From: Pochonia chlamydosporia 170
Lineage: Eukaryota; Ascomycota; Sordariomycetes; Hypocreales; Clavicipitaceae
Assembly (NCBI RefSeq): GCF_001653235.2
Contig: NC_035796.1
Span: 1,922,001-1,986,000 of the forward strand
Reading direction: 5' to 3'
DNA length: 64,000 bases
The notes beneath the pieces are model-generated. The model had not been told where the DNA came from. It ran no database searches and saw only the letters and a program-made list of their open reading frames with translations. Positions 10,405 to 22,300 of this stretch are shown piece by piece (the stretch's first letter is position 1; every line of letters begins with the position of its first letter). The translations under genes and the position numbers were made by a program.

Positions 10405-13400
10405 ATGGCGGCTGTCACTGATTTAAGCGGTGCCCAACCCACCCTCTTGGCCGAGCCTCTAGTTCCCGAGGGAGCAGAGGACTCAACGACAGTATGAGTT
10501 ACCCTTATGAGATTTCGTATTGTCCACATAGGACAAATATTGCATTCTCAAATGTACAATTCTCTGATTTCTCAAATGTGCAGTACTTCCAACAATCAGA
10601 ATCTGAGGAGGAGGTAGAACTGGAAGAGGGGCATGAAGGTAAATGTTTTCCATATTTCACTCGGGTTACGATATTATGAGACTACTTGTGTGCTGGGGGG
10701 CTGGATTAAACTAACCGCACGTTCTAGATGGCGCAGATAACGGAGAGGGTGTAAGTGAAGAGCAACAGGCTACGGCCGAGGCCGAATCATCAAGTTCACC
10801 AGAGCCGAAGACGGAAGACGCGCCTAAATCAGACAAGAAGAGCAAGAAGAAGAACAAGAAGAACAAGAACAAGAGCAAGGAGAAGGAGAAGGAAGAGACT
10901 AAGGATACCCCACCCCCCGCGGAACCTACGAATAATGACGACAACGAGAAATCTGTAACGACATCACCTGGAGGAAAGAAGAAGGATAAGAAGGGAAAGA
11001 AGGGCAAGAAGGACAAGAAGAAGGGTGCAGCAAGCCCATCTTCTGGGGCAGCAGAACCCGAGGCCGAGGCCGAGGCCAAGGCCGAAGAGGCCAAACCAGA
11101 GGAAGTGAAGGAGGAGGTTCCTGTGGCGGAGGAAGAAGCTGCAGCTCCGGAACCGACGACTGAAGCCCCCGCAGAGGAAGCCGCTCCAGCAGTAGAAGTC
11201 GAACCGGAAGCAGTTCCTGAGATGAAGGAAGAACCTACCGCAGAAGAGCCCGCCGCGGAAGAGCCTGCCGCAGAAGAACCTGTCGCGGAAGAGCCTGCCG
11301 TAGAGCAACCTGCCACGGAAGAACCTATCGCAGAAGAGCCCACCGCAGAGGTAACGCCTGAGGAAGTACCAGGTGATGCGTCTGCCCCTGAAGCGGCCAC
11401 GGAAGATGCCCCAGGGGAGGAAACGACTTCGGCCGACACGAAAGCGGCAGAGGAACCTGCCACAGAAGAAGTTCCCGCGGAGGAAGCAGCTTCAACAGAA
11501 GAGGCACCGCCCGAGGAGCCTGCCGCCGACGATACCGCAAAGCCTGTAGATGAAGCGACTGCTGCCGAGCCTGATGCTGAGCCCGCAACTGAGGCTGCCG
11601 CACTAGAAGAGCCTGCGGAAGAGCCAGTGGCCGAAGAAACTGTTGCTGTTGAGCCACAGGAAGATGCCGCTCCAGAGGCAGCCGAGGCGACTGCCGCTGA
11701 CGATGCTACAGGTGAAACCCCGACAGAAGAAACCGCTGAAGAACCACCTGCCAAAGAGGAAGAATCTGCTCCGGAACCTGTGGTTGACGATGTGGCCCCT
11801 GAGGAGCCTGCAAGTGCCGAGCCTGCTGGTCAAGAAGCTGATGCCTCCGAGGAACCCGTCGCTGAGGTCGTGAATGAAGCTGCTGTTGACGCTCCTTCAA
11901 CCGACGCTGCAACTGAAGATGCAGCAGCCGAAGAAACCACAGCGCCAGAGAAAGACATCGTAAAGACAGAATCGGCGCCAGTAGAATCTGACAACAACGA
12001 AAGCTCGGCGGAAGTAGCTCCCCCAGCGGCAGAAGAGGTTGCGGAGGAGCCAAAGCTTGAAGAAACCTCTGCTGAAGAGGGTCCAGTGTCTGTCGAAGCT
12101 GCATCAGAAGAAATGCCTGCCGATTCATCTACAGCAGAGGAACCTACTGCTGGTGAAGCTACGGAAGCCGACAAGGCTCCAGAACCGATTGCTGACGCCG
12201 ACAAAAACCAAGAGTCAACCCCCGATGAGTCACAAGAAACCAAAGAGGATGTTCCCCCAACTGAATCAGAGGCAGCAGCAGCAGAAGAGCAGGCTGAGGA
12301 AACCGAAGCTTCGCCAGAGGATGAATCCGCACCAGTGGACGCACCAGAACCAGAGTCTGTTGCTGAACCGAAGGACGATTCTCCTGCCGACGTAGCTGAG
12401 CCTGAACCCACACCTGTAGAATCAGCAGCTGAAGAAGCTCAAACAGAAACAGCGGCACCTGAGCCAGACAACAATTCCGAAGAAGTTCAGCCAGACTCTG
12501 TTGAGGTAGCTGAAGTTGACACAGCCAAGGAAGAAGAATCTCAAGCCGACGCAGTTCTGCCGGAAGAAACTGAACCAGAGAGTGCTGCCCCTGAAGCACA
12601 ACCGGAAACTGAGCCTGCTGCTGATCCCGCGCCGCCCGCTGAAGAACCCGCTTCTCAGGAATCAGTAACCGAAGAGCCTGAAGCTGAGGTTGTCGCTACA
12701 GAAGCAGCGGTGGCGGAAGTGCCAAAGGATGAACCAGAGGCTGCCATTGAAGACAAGCCTGAGACCGAAGAACTTCCGGCTGAGACTGTTACCTTGGCAG
12801 ATGGTGATGCTGAAGCGACTGAACTTCAGACGGAAGAGACCACAACTGTAGCTGCTGTCGAAGGAGAGGCAACTCAGGAACCGGCCGCAGAATCTGAGGC
12901 CACAAAGATCGATGAGGTCGCCCCGACTGAAGAGGCAGGTGAGGTTACGACTGAATCTGCTGGCACCGAAACTGCCAACCCCGACGAAGAAGCTGCTGCT
13001 GCAGAGACTCAGCCGGAGGCGGCCAATGAGGAGGCCGCTGCTGCTACACCTTCCGAAGAGCCATCGGCAACAGACGCTGCGGTTGAGACACAAGCCGTCG
13101 AAGAAACACCTGCCGGGGAGGTGGTCGCTGAGACACCTAATGCAAGTGAGCATCAAGATGAAGAACAGGCATCTTCTGAACAGCCCGTTGCAGATGAGGC
13201 AAAACCTGAGGAACCATCATCTACTGAGCAACAGCCAGAGCAGTCTGCAGACGTTGGCGCTGAACAGACTGAAGCCGAAAACGTGGAAACCAAGAACTCT
13301 GATGTCAAAGACTCTGAAGAAGAACCGGTCACTGAACCCAAAGAAGACGTCACTGAAGCTCCGGCAGAGGAATCAAGTGCCCCAGCTTCAACAGAGGTCG

Positions 13401-16400
13401 AGGTGAACGAGGACAAGTCTGAACCAGCAGCCGAAGTGCAACCTGCTGAAACCGAAGCGGAAGCCGCTGCCCCAGAAACTGCAACTGCTGAAGCAGCAGA
13501 GCACCAAGATCCTGACCCTGACACTGCTGCTGCTCCGGCTAAAGATGAAGCGCCGCAAGCTGCAGATTCTCCATCATCTCCCAAGCAGGTTCACTTCTCA
13601 GAGACCGACGTTGTCATTACAGAAACCGCAACTGAAAATGCTGACGAGACGGATCCGCCTGCTGAAGCTAAGGAGGCGACGGAGGACTTGCAAGTGGAAG
13701 AACCGAAGACAGAATCTGCCGAGGTAGAGCCACACGCAGAAACTCCCGCTTCAGAAGAGCCTGCAGAAATTGCTTCAGAAGATGTTCCCGCTACCAACGA
13801 ACAGGAGTCTGAGCCACAGCCTGAAGTTGCCAAGGATAAAGAGGGAGCACCAGCCGCCGTCGAGCCCGAAGCTCAACCAGATGAAGAAATTGCAGCTGAA
13901 GCAGGAGAAGGCAAGTCTGCGGAGGGAGAGGCAGTAAAGGATTCTGAAGATTCCGCGCAGTCCCCCGATGCTGAGACCCCAAGTGTCGACGGAATAGCAT
14001 CGGAGGAAGTGACAGCAGAATCTGGGGCGGAAGAGCCTGCTGCTGAGGAACCCTCTGATGCTGCCGATGCCACTGCCGCTGAGCAGACAAAGGAGGTTGA
14101 CGAAGAGGCTCCCGCAGACGTTGAGGAAAAGGCTGAGGTCGACACTGCTGCCGCAGATGTGGCACCCGAAGCTACTGACAGTGCAGAAAATGAGACTGAT
14201 GCTCCCGCTGAAATCGAAACAAAAGAAGCTGAAGATCCTGCGGAAGCTACTGGTGAACCCTCCGAGGAAGAAGCTGTAGTTTCGCTTGAGCAGGCAGCTC
14301 CCGTCGAGATTGACCAAGAGAAAGCCGAAGGAACGACGGAAGCCGAAGAGCCGACCAAAGCTTCTGATGTAAGCCCGGATGTAACCTCTGCAGAGCCTAC
14401 TGAGGAGGCGCCAGCAGACGAGGACAAATCCGCTCCCGCAGAGGAAAGCAACGTGCCCGAGGAAGACGCAGCTGCAGCGAAGACCGAAGAAGTCAACGCT
14501 GTTGAAGCCGAACCCACTGAATCTGCTATCGCCGAAGACACTACAGGCGTAGAGACTGCAGCGGATGCAAGTGAGACGCCAGACCAAGTAGAGGCAGAAG
14601 CAGAAGAAACTGCTGCGGCCGCCGCTGAAGCTACTGCTCCTGAAGAATCGGACGAGTCTAAAGTGGTAGAAGAGCAGGCTACTGCGGAGGATGCAGCCGC
14701 TGACGACACAGCTGAAGCGGCTGAAGCTGAAGCTCCTGAGGAAACCGTTACTGATGCAGCACCTACTGAAGAGGCCGTTACCCAAGAAGAAGCGGCAGTT
14801 GAAGAAACACAGACGTCGAAAGAAGTCGCCGAGGTTGCAGCAGAGGTGGCTGAAGATACCGAAGATGCGCCTGCAGTAGAGGAGCCAGAACCAGCGGATG
14901 AGCCCGCAGCGCCAGCAGAAAGTGACAAGCCGGAAGACGTTGCTGCGGCCGAAGAAGATGAAGTCGTCGCCGAGACGGCTGACGCTGAAGAACAAGACGA
15001 CGTGGCTGATGTTAAACACGAACAGCCCGAACCAGCGTTAGTCGAGCTAGCCGAGCCTGAGGTCTGCGAGGAACCTACCCCTGTGGAAGAACCAGTCGCT
15101 GCAGCAGAAGAGACTACTGATGCACCTGCCGAGTCTACAGAGGCCAAGGAAGATGCAGAGCCTGTAGAAGAGCCAGCAGAGCAGGTCGAATCCGCCAACG
15201 TAGAACAGGCTGGTGAGCCAGAGGCCAAGGCTGAAGAACCCGCTGACGCCGAGCCAACTGCTGCTCAAGCTGAAGAGTCTCCCGCTGCCGCAGAGCCAGA
15301 GGCGGCCGAAGTTTCTGAAGCAGCAGATGATGATAATGACGAAGCAGAAGCTCCGGATGCCGACGAGACCAAAGCCCAAGTCGGTGTTCAGGATGAAGAG
15401 AAGCCAGAACCAGAGACGGAGGAACCAGCGGCCCCCGAAGAAGTCTCTGCCGATCCTGAACCTGACACTGCTGCCGAACCCGAGGTGGAAGCAGAACAGC
15501 CGACCGCTGAAGCAGCCGAGCCTGCTGAGCCCGCACCCGAGGCTGCAGAGGCTAAGGACTCAGAGGAGCCTGCTGAGGCCCCGGTTGTGGAGGAGGTACA
15601 ACCGGAAGCCGAGCCAGAAAGCCAGGGACCTGTCCTTGAAGAACCTGCCGAAGAGTCAAAAGAGGTTGAGGCGCCAGAGCCCGAGGACGACTCCCTCAGC
15701 GGCACAACTGCTGCCATTGCCGCCGGAGTCGCTGTCGCAGCTGGAGGAGCTGCTCTCGCGGGTGCTCACTTGTCCAAGGACGATGAGCCGGAAGCCGCAA
15801 AAGACGAAAAGGACAAAGCCACCCCCACAGGTGTTCAGACACCAGAGGAGGAGGAGAGTAAGGATACTGTTGGGCCAATTCCAGGAGAGGAAAAGTTGAC
15901 GCCCAAGTCGAAGAAAGGTGAGGAACTGCATTCTTTCCATGATACCCCTAGTGATTTTTCGGAAGTTGTTGAAGATACCAATTTGGAGAAAGACGGGGAT
16001 GATGGTGATAATGGCGTTCTGGCGTTAAAGCAACAAGAGGAGGAAAAGGAATTGGAATTGGGATTGGAGCCTGCTACCCAGCAGGTCTTGGAGGAGGCTG
16101 CTGAGACGCAGCCTGAAGTCTCGGAAGAGATTCCCGAAGAAACTGCAGTTGATAGCGGAGAACCCGCCGCAATTGTGACCGAGGAGCCAGTCATAGACAC
16201 GGAGGAACCGGTTGTTGACGCCGATGAGCCTGCTATTGACATTGAGGAGCCCGCTGATATTGAAGGGCCCGATGTCGTCACCGAGGAGCGCACTGTCATG
16301 GATGATGTGCCTCCTATGGACGCTGAAGAGGTGCCTGTTGTCGACGTCAAAGAACTTGTTGTCGACACTGAAGAGCCTGCTGACACTAAGGAGCTTGTTG

Positions 16401-17092
16401 TCGACAATGCGGAGCTTACTGCCGCTTCTGAAGAGCGTGCCGGTGTTGCTGAGGAGTCAATCGATGCTGCTTTGGAGCCTGCAGCAATTGTTACTGACGA
16501 ACTTGTGGTCGATGCCAATGAGCCTCTTATTACCGACGAGGAGCCTGCCGACGATCTCAAAGAACCTGATGTAATAATTACTGAGGACCTTGCTTCTCAG
16601 GAGCCCACCGTCGTTGCCGAGGAACCTCCTGTCGCCGCGGAGGAGCCTAATGATACTACGTCCAACGATCTTGTGGTGGATGTCGAGTCTGTTGATATCA
16701 AGGAGCCTCTCGTTGTCGTTGAAGAATCTACCGCCGATCTTAACGAGCCTGTCGTAACCGTTATTGAGGAACCTCCTGTTGGGGAGCTGGCTACCGAGGG
16801 ATCCACTCGCAATGAGCCTGCTGCTGAAGAACTTGCTGTCGAAGAACCTGCTGTCGAACCTGCTGCTGAGAAACCTGTTGAAGATCTCCCTGCAGAAGTA
16901 CCCCCTACTGAGGAGCCAGCTGTTAAGGAGCCAGTTAAGGAGCAACCTACTGCTGAAGATCCTGCCGTCGAAGAGCTCGCTGCCGAGATTCCTGCCGTTG
17001 AAGAATCTCACGCCGAGGAGCCTCTTGCCGAGGAACTTCCTGCTCAAGAGCCTTTTGCTGCAGAGCCTGCTAATGAGGAAGTTCCTGACTGA
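10405..17092 (+). CDS. Giant Glu/Ala/Pro-rich low-complexity protein, first half (unknown function)
   Basis: Exons 10405-10491, 10584-10638 and 10728-17092 give 2,168 residues. An alternative start at 10494 (MSYPYEISYC) reads straight into exon 2 without the first intron; I cannot decide between them. A lysine-rich patch (10810-11040, KKSKKKNKKNKNKSK and KKGKKGKKDKKK) is followed by about 4.8 kb of degenerate acidic repeats such as EEPAAEEPVAEEP. One recognisable island is PKQVHFSETDVVITE (about 13580-13625). An Ala/Gly hydrophobic segment (AAIAAGVAVAAGGAALAG, about 15709-15765) interrupts the charged sequence. After 16140 the repeats become more regular (VVDTEEPA type). The frame stops with TGA at 17090. 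The protein is surely intrinsically disordered and very acidic. I do not recognise a function. The same phase reopens at 17471 with the same style of repeats, so this is probably the 5' part of one gene. Confidence 0.65.
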
Positions 17093-17470
17093 AGCACCTA
17101 GTTTGCTCAAAGGAACCTTTCCCGGCACGAAGAAAATTCTGCTCTGTAGAAGAATCTAGCTGTCCAATATCTCTCTCCCGCTGCTTATATCCTCTCCTGT
17201 TCTAGTCACTCGTTTTCCTCTTGTCGCTGTTCTATAGATACTTTCCACTGATTACTACTGTATTCTTTCTATCGATCTTCTCCTGCACTGTGAGCGAACT
17301 GTTTGGCTCCTCTCAGATCCGCTCGTCGCCCACCCTTATCTGCCTGCCGGCTTGAAGAACAATTTCGCTGCTGAAGAACTTTCCTACAGAAGCCCAATCT
17401 CTCCTGCTGAAGAACCCTTCTATGCTAGAAAGAACCACTCCTGCTGTGCAAGAATTCCTGCTGAAGAACT
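17093..17470 (+). other. Gap between the two halves: decayed repeats, or an atypical intron
   Basis: 378 bp between two open frames of identical phase. The phase is closed here; there is a stop (TGA, 17462-17464) only 6 nt before the ATG at 17471. Units of the neighbouring coding repeat (CCTGCTGAAGAA and near copies) occur at about 17353-17480, but translate as repeat peptide in a different phase (AAEELS, SPAEEP, IPAEEL). That suggests indels in former coding DNA. The middle (17160-17340) is C/T-rich and looks like an intron or a fungal promoter. No consensus donor is seen just before 17092 and no YAG acceptor lies between 17465 and 17530, so a normal intron is hard to place. Confidence 0.55.
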
Positions 17471-20400
17471 ATGCCTGCTGAAGAACTCCCTCGAAGACAC
17501 TTCCCTGCTGAAGAGCCACCGGCCGAGGAATCTCGCCAGGAACTAGCCAGTGACGAACTTCCTGCCCAAGAGCCGGCTGCTGAAGCTATTGAGCTAGTTG
17601 CTGATGCTGAAGAGCCAGCCATCGATACTGAGGAACCAACTGCTTTTTCAGAGGAAGTTGCTCCTGATCCTAAGGAACTTGTCATCGATGCCGAGGAGCA
17701 CTCTGCTGGTACGGAGGAACCTGTTACGCATATTGTGACTGAGGCGCAAACATTATCAGTCACTGACAGACCTGATGAGGCAGCATTGGAGGAACCAGCG
17801 GCTGCCGTGGAACAGGACTCCATTCTTGTTCATGGCTCCGAAGAGACAAAATTGCCATTGGCAGACCTTCCTCTAGAAGTTCCGAGCGATGAACCACAAT
17901 TGTCCAGCAGCGAGATACCCGTTGTTGTTGCTAGCGAGTTGGAACAGCCACATCCGCTGGAGGATGAGAATCTCAAGCCCGTCACAAACCATGAAGAGCC
18001 ATCTGGAGTTGTGGAAGAGGCTGCAACTGCTAATGACGCAAAGGAAGAAGCAGTTCCCGAGAATGCTGTCACTGACATCACAAATGAAGCTGGGTCAACC
18101 GAACCTGCACAGGTAGACCCTGCTGTGGCAAGGGAGCCTGGATCATCAGAGGCTCCAGACAATGAATCTATGCTAGAGCCTGCCGATAGTTTGGTCCCAG
18201 GTGCCCCCGAGTTTACGGACACTGCTGTCGCGTCTGCATCTGTTGAAGATACCGGCGAGCAATTCATTATGGATGAAGCTCCAAACGAGGCAGCTCCTAC
18301 AGTCAGTGGAGAGCCTGTTGCATCAGCCAATTCTGCAGAAGAAGAACTTCAAGCTGTGGAGCAACCTGCTTTGCAGTCAGAAGAGAAGCCAGATATTGTG
18401 ACAGTAGTCGCTCCGGCTAGTGCGACAGCCGATGTCAAAGAACTCGTACCAGCCACGGAGGCACTTGAGACGGTTCCAGCAAAGGAGCCCATACCCGACG
18501 TCACCGAAACTGTCGGTATGGTCACCCCAGCAGAAGAGGAGAGCCAACCAGCCGTTGAGGAGAATGTCTCCACCACGGTCATGCAGGAAACTTGTCCAGT
18601 TGTGGAAGAATCTGTCCTTGCTTCTGAGTCCAACAAAGAACAATCTCTAGCAGACAGCACCGAGCCTGCATTGGCGTCAGATGAGAACCAAGAAACTGTT
18701 CCAGCAGATGAGTCTGTGGTTGCCGCTAATGAGTCAACTGCGCCAGAGGTCGATGTAGCTATTTTGGTCAACGACTCTGAAGATCCAACTCCTGCCGCCA
18801 TTGACCAATCAGTTGATTTAGACGAGCAGAATCAAGAGCCTGCCTCTCAACCTGTGGATGAAATCATTGTGCCCTCAGTTCAAGACTCAGAGGTTGTATC
18901 GAAGGAGACTGTTATTTTGGCTGAAACCGTTGAGAACGCATCCTCCCAGCTTGAGGAAGAGTCTGCTTTACAAGCAAAAGCTGAAGATGCCACTGTTCCT
19001 GATATCACAGAAGAATATGTCCAGTTGGAGGCTCCAAGCGAGGACACTGCCGTCGAAGATGGCACAGTTGCGGCGAAGACATTGGATAAGGAGTCAGCTG
19101 ATGAGCCATCTGAACCTGTCACTGAAGATCTCGTTACGTCAGTAACGGAATTGGAACCTCCCGCGCCCTCAGCGGATGCAGCTCTACCGGAAGATGCCAA
19201 CCAAGAGCCAGAAGATGAATCCTCTCCGCCAGCCATTGAAGAGGCTGTGTTGTCGACAACAGTGGAAGAAGCTCTGCCTGCCTTGGAAGAACCCATCGCA
19301 TTTATAGACTCTGCAACCGTCCCTGATGTGGAGTCTAGCGCTGTGGCCGAGGTTACCCAGATTCACGGCGACGAACAGCCTCAGGAGCCCCCGACCGAAG
19401 CAGACGTCAAGGCGGACTCCGAGCATGACAGTCCCATTGTAATTGACAACAGTGGCGAAGCGCTAGATGACACAGCCGCAGGATCCAAGCCAACTGGTAA
19501 CGAGAAGCTCTCTGATGATGAAGCTGTTCCAGTGAGCCAAGAGCAATCTCTGTCAGACTCTTGGGCACTCGTCGACGATGCTGAGGCTTCTGTGGCAAAG
19601 ACTGTACAAGAACCCTCTGCAACACGGGAGATGGAAGATCATGCTGTTCCATCCACTGAAATCACTGAGACGGTTACCGAGCCTGAAGGCGACATGGTAA
19701 AGGTTGATGCTCAAATTGGGGAAACAGATGCCCTAGGGTTCGCTGAGGTTGCTCAAGAGGACTCGTCTGAGTCAGACCTGGTCGCTGAAACCTCTCTTGT
19801 GAATGATGCACCCGTGCCTGACATGAGTGCCGAAGAGGTCCAGGTAATAGCAGAAATTGCCGAATCTGAGGCAAAGGGCGAGGTCTTCGAGAGCTCTGTG
19901 GACCTATCTGTTGCTGAACCTGCGGCAAAGACGGTTCAGGCTGAAGCAGAAGTCCCTCCTGTTGCTTCAGCCGAGCTACAGAGCGAGACAGACGTGCCGG
20001 TTACGGAGACCAAGGAACTCGACAACACTGTTGAGACTCCAATGCAGCATCCAATCACTGAGATTGCCGGCGAACCAGACATTTCGCAACAAGTTGTTCC
20101 AGATACTTCCAGCCTTCCACAAGCTGAGACAGAGACTCCCACTGCGCCAAACGGGAACAAGGAACAGGAAGTCGCAGCTGACATGACCTCAGAGCCAGAA
20201 CAAGGTGTTGCAACGCCTGTGGATGCTCCTGCTGTGGCAGAGCAAGGCCGTGGCATAGTAGATGCTGATTGTCAGGAACAGCTTGTTGCAGACGAGGAGC
20301 TCCAGCCGGAGGCGCTCACAAAGCCAAACGAGGATCCCGAGCCACAGGAACCTCCGACGTTGACGTTGGAGGCCAAACCATTGGTAGTGGAACCCGCGTC

Positions 20401-22300
20401 TGACCTTGCAACTGTAGAGGAACCTATTGCCACTGATACTGCTCCTGTTGATTCTCAAGACGAAGCCACTCCTGTTTCTGACGGGACGTTAGTGTCGGCT
20501 GTCGGATGCGACACAGTGGAAACTAAGCCAACAGTCGAAGCGGTAGAAATTGCAGCACAGGAACCGGTCACTTTGGCATCACCAGAAGCAACAGCTGAGG
20601 ACAAGCAAGCCGCCCCAGGTGATCATGACGACGATGACGACCAAGATTTTCTTGATGCCTCGGAGGAGTTTGACTTGGAACCGAAAGCTGTGGAACGTGA
20701 AGCCCCAGTTACTGAGCGCCAGTACGAATCTCAGAGCGAAGGTCGTCCAGTTGATGGGCCGACTGACGGATCTAAATCTACGATGGGTCGGATCGCTGGT
20801 ATTGCTCTTGGTTCTGCTGGCGTGGCGGCCCTTGCAGGTGTGGCAGCAGCAGCAGCAGTGACGGGGAATTCCAAGCCAGTCGAAGTGGCAGAAACAACTT
20901 CCCAACAAGAACATGTCACTGAACCAGTGAGAGCTTCTGAGTCGGAGGCTACTGGATGTGCGTTGGAAGAGCGGAATGTCATCGATGAACAAAAAGCTCT
21001 TCACGTTGAACCTCCAGCCTCCGTTATGGATTCACAACCTCAATCGGCTTCAAGTCTCACCCTGCCAATAACTAAGAGTCAGATGGACTTAAGATCTCCC
21101 ACGCCTGCTGTCATTGTCCCTGACGCGGAAATGGTAGATCAGCATCGCGACAAGACTTTGAAGCGCAAGCAGAAGCTGGCTGTCCGAAATGCCGAGGACA
21201 CAGTTGCGGCTGCGGTCGTCATCTACGCAACTGCAGAAGCTTTGAGCCCTCCCTCCAGCCCCAAGGCCGGGCCCTTCCAAGACCATGAAAAGGAATTTCC
21301 CTCGGTTGCTTCACGGGAGATTGTTGAGGAAGACTCACACCAGCTTGATACTGACTTATCTGCAGACGAAAATTTAAGAGATCCTCGCGCGTCAAGTGGC
21401 GACAGAGAGAGAGAAAGGCATCGGCGCCACAGGCATTCTTCTCACCGATCTAGCCGTAGCCGTGGTGAAGAAGAGCCACGCGAGAGCAGACGCCAGTCGT
21501 CACACGGCTCACACGCCTCTCAAAGCCGCCGTCACAGTTCTGACCGCACCGCAGAGGATGCCTCAAAGACACCACCTAGGACTCCTCGACGACGTGACAG
21601 TGGCTTTTCTGGCGAAAGCTCCGGAAGTTCTGGCAAGAGAAGACGAACGCCCGAAGAACAGGCCGAGCATGAACGACGGAAGGCGGAGCGCCAAGTTACT
21701 GAACCAGATTCTGAGCGCCCAGAACGATCGGAACGATCAGAGCGTTCCGAGCGATCTGAAAGGTCTGCCCACAGGGACCGCAGGAGCAGCAGAGATGTGG
21801 ATCACCCAGCTGAGAGAAGCCATCGCTCCTCTCGCCGGCAGAGCCACTCAAGCCAATACAAGTCTGAACGTGTTGCCTCAACTTCCGCGCCTGTCGAACG
21901 GGAGCCGACTACACCACTGACAGCTGACAAGAAATTTTTCGAACTCAAGAATAGCGAAGGAATTGTAGGTTCTGGTGTCCACCCCGTAATCGCCGGCGAG
22001 ACAGTGGTCGAAGTCCCCATTGAATCCTCCAAGTCCCATGAGTCTCCTAAGCGGGCCAGCACCACACGATCTAAAAACGGCGGCATCGGACGCCTTTCAA
22101 CTGATCAATCTCGTTCTAAGACGACCAAGACCCGAGAGTCAGTTGATGCCACCCGAGGTTCCTCCTCGAAGGGTAGCAGCAGTAGCACTCCTCCTGCTGA
22201 AGATGGCGCTCGGCGGGCTCGAAAGAGCGAGCGCAGCAAGAAGGAAGAGGAAAAGAAGTCCTCTGGAATCAAGGGGGTTTTCAGGAGGATATTTGGATAA
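17471..22300 (+). CDS. Giant acidic low-complexity protein, second half with basic C-terminus (unknown function)
   Basis: An uninterrupted frame of 1,609 codons in the same phase as the upstream half. It opens with the same PAEEL/PAEEP repeats, then becomes less regular acidic sequence. A second Ala/Gly hydrophobic segment (AGIALGSAGVAALAGVAAAA, about 20793-20852) parallels the one in the first half. Just before it is a conserved-looking acidic patch, DDDDDQDFLDASEEFD (about 20627-20674). From about 21350 the charge flips: RERERHRRHRHSSHRSSRSR, an ERSERSERSERSERS run (about 21719-21765), then Ser/Arg/Lys-rich sequence ending in SSGIKGVFRRIFG. Acidic body, hydrophobic Ala/Gly segments and basic tail suggest a scaffold-like disordered protein, but this is inference. 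The start at 17471 is the first ATG after the last stop; if the halves are joined by splicing, the true exon start lies slightly downstream. Confidence 0.65.
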   Translation: MPAEELPRRHFPAEEPPAEESRQELASDELPAQEPAAEAIELVADAEEPAIDTEEPTAFSEEVAPDPKELVIDAEEHSAGTEEPVTHIVTEAQTLSVTDRPDEAALEEPAAAVEQDSILVHGSEETKLPLADLPLEVPSDEPQLSSSEIPVVVASELEQPHPLEDENLKPVTNHEEPSGVVEEAATANDAKEEAVPENAVTDITNEAGSTEPAQVDPAVAREPGSSEAPDNESMLEPADSLVPGAPEFTDTAVASASVEDTGEQFIMDEAPNEAAPTVSGEPVASANSAEEELQAVEQPALQSEEKPDIVTVVAPASATADVKELVPATEALETVPAKEPIPDVTETVGMVTPAEEESQPAVEENVSTTVMQETCPVVEESVLASESNKEQSLADSTEPALASDENQETVPADESVVAANESTAPEVDVAILVNDSEDPTPAAIDQSVDLDEQNQEPASQPVDEIIVPSVQDSEVVSKETVILAETVENASSQLEEESALQAKAEDATVPDITEEYVQLEAPSEDTAVEDGTVAAKTLDKESADEPSEPVTEDLVTSVTELEPPAPSADAALPEDANQEPEDESSPPAIEEAVLSTTVEEALPALEEPIAFIDSATVPDVESSAVAEVTQIHGDEQPQEPPTEADVKADSEHDSPIVIDNSGEALDDTAAGSKPTGNEKLSDDEAVPVSQEQSLSDSWALVDDAEASVAKTVQEPSATREMEDHAVPSTEITETVTEPEGDMVKVDAQIGETDALGFAEVAQEDSSESDLVAETSLVNDAPVPDMSAEEVQVIAEIAESEAKGEVFESSVDLSVAEPAAKTVQAEAEVPPVASAELQSETDVPVTETKELDNTVETPMQHPITEIAGEPDISQQVVPDTSSLPQAETETPTAPNGNKEQEVAADMTSEPEQGVATPVDAPAVAEQGRGIVDADCQEQLVADEELQPEALTKPNEDPEPQEPPTLTLEAKPLVVEPASDLATVEEPIATDTAPVDSQDEATPVSDGTLVSAVGCDTVETKPTVEAVEIAAQEPVTLASPEATAEDKQAAPGDHDDDDDQDFLDASEEFDLEPKAVEREAPVTERQYESQSEGRPVDGPTDGSKSTMGRIAGIALGSAGVAALAGVAAAAAVTGNSKPVEVAETTSQQEHVTEPVRASESEATGCALEERNVIDEQKALHVEPPASVMDSQPQSASSLTLPITKSQMDLRSPTPAVIVPDAEMVDQHRDKTLKRKQKLAVRNAEDTVAAAVVIYATAEALSPPSSPKAGPFQDHEKEFPSVASREIVEEDSHQLDTDLSADENLRDPRASSGDRERERHRRHRHSSHRSSRSRGEEEPRESRRQSSHGSHASQSRRHSSDRTAEDASKTPPRTPRRRDSGFSGESSGSSGKRRRTPEEQAEHERRKAERQVTEPDSERPERSERSERSERSERSAHRDRRSSRDVDHPAERSHRSSRRQSHSSQYKSERVASTSAPVEREPTTPLTADKKFFELKNSEGIVGSGVHPVIAGETVVEVPIESSKSHESPKRASTTRSKNGGIGRLSTDQSRSKTTKTRESVDATRGSSSKGSSSSTPPAEDGARRARKSERSKKEEEKKSSGIKGVFRRIFG

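Noticed and set aside
10711..16560. Long minus-strand Ser/Ala/Gly-rich open frames (for example 10711-11754, 13873-15228, 15835-16560)
   Set aside because: They are exact antisense shadows of the GAA/GAG-GCN repeats of the giant + strand gene, which never give stops on the reverse strand.
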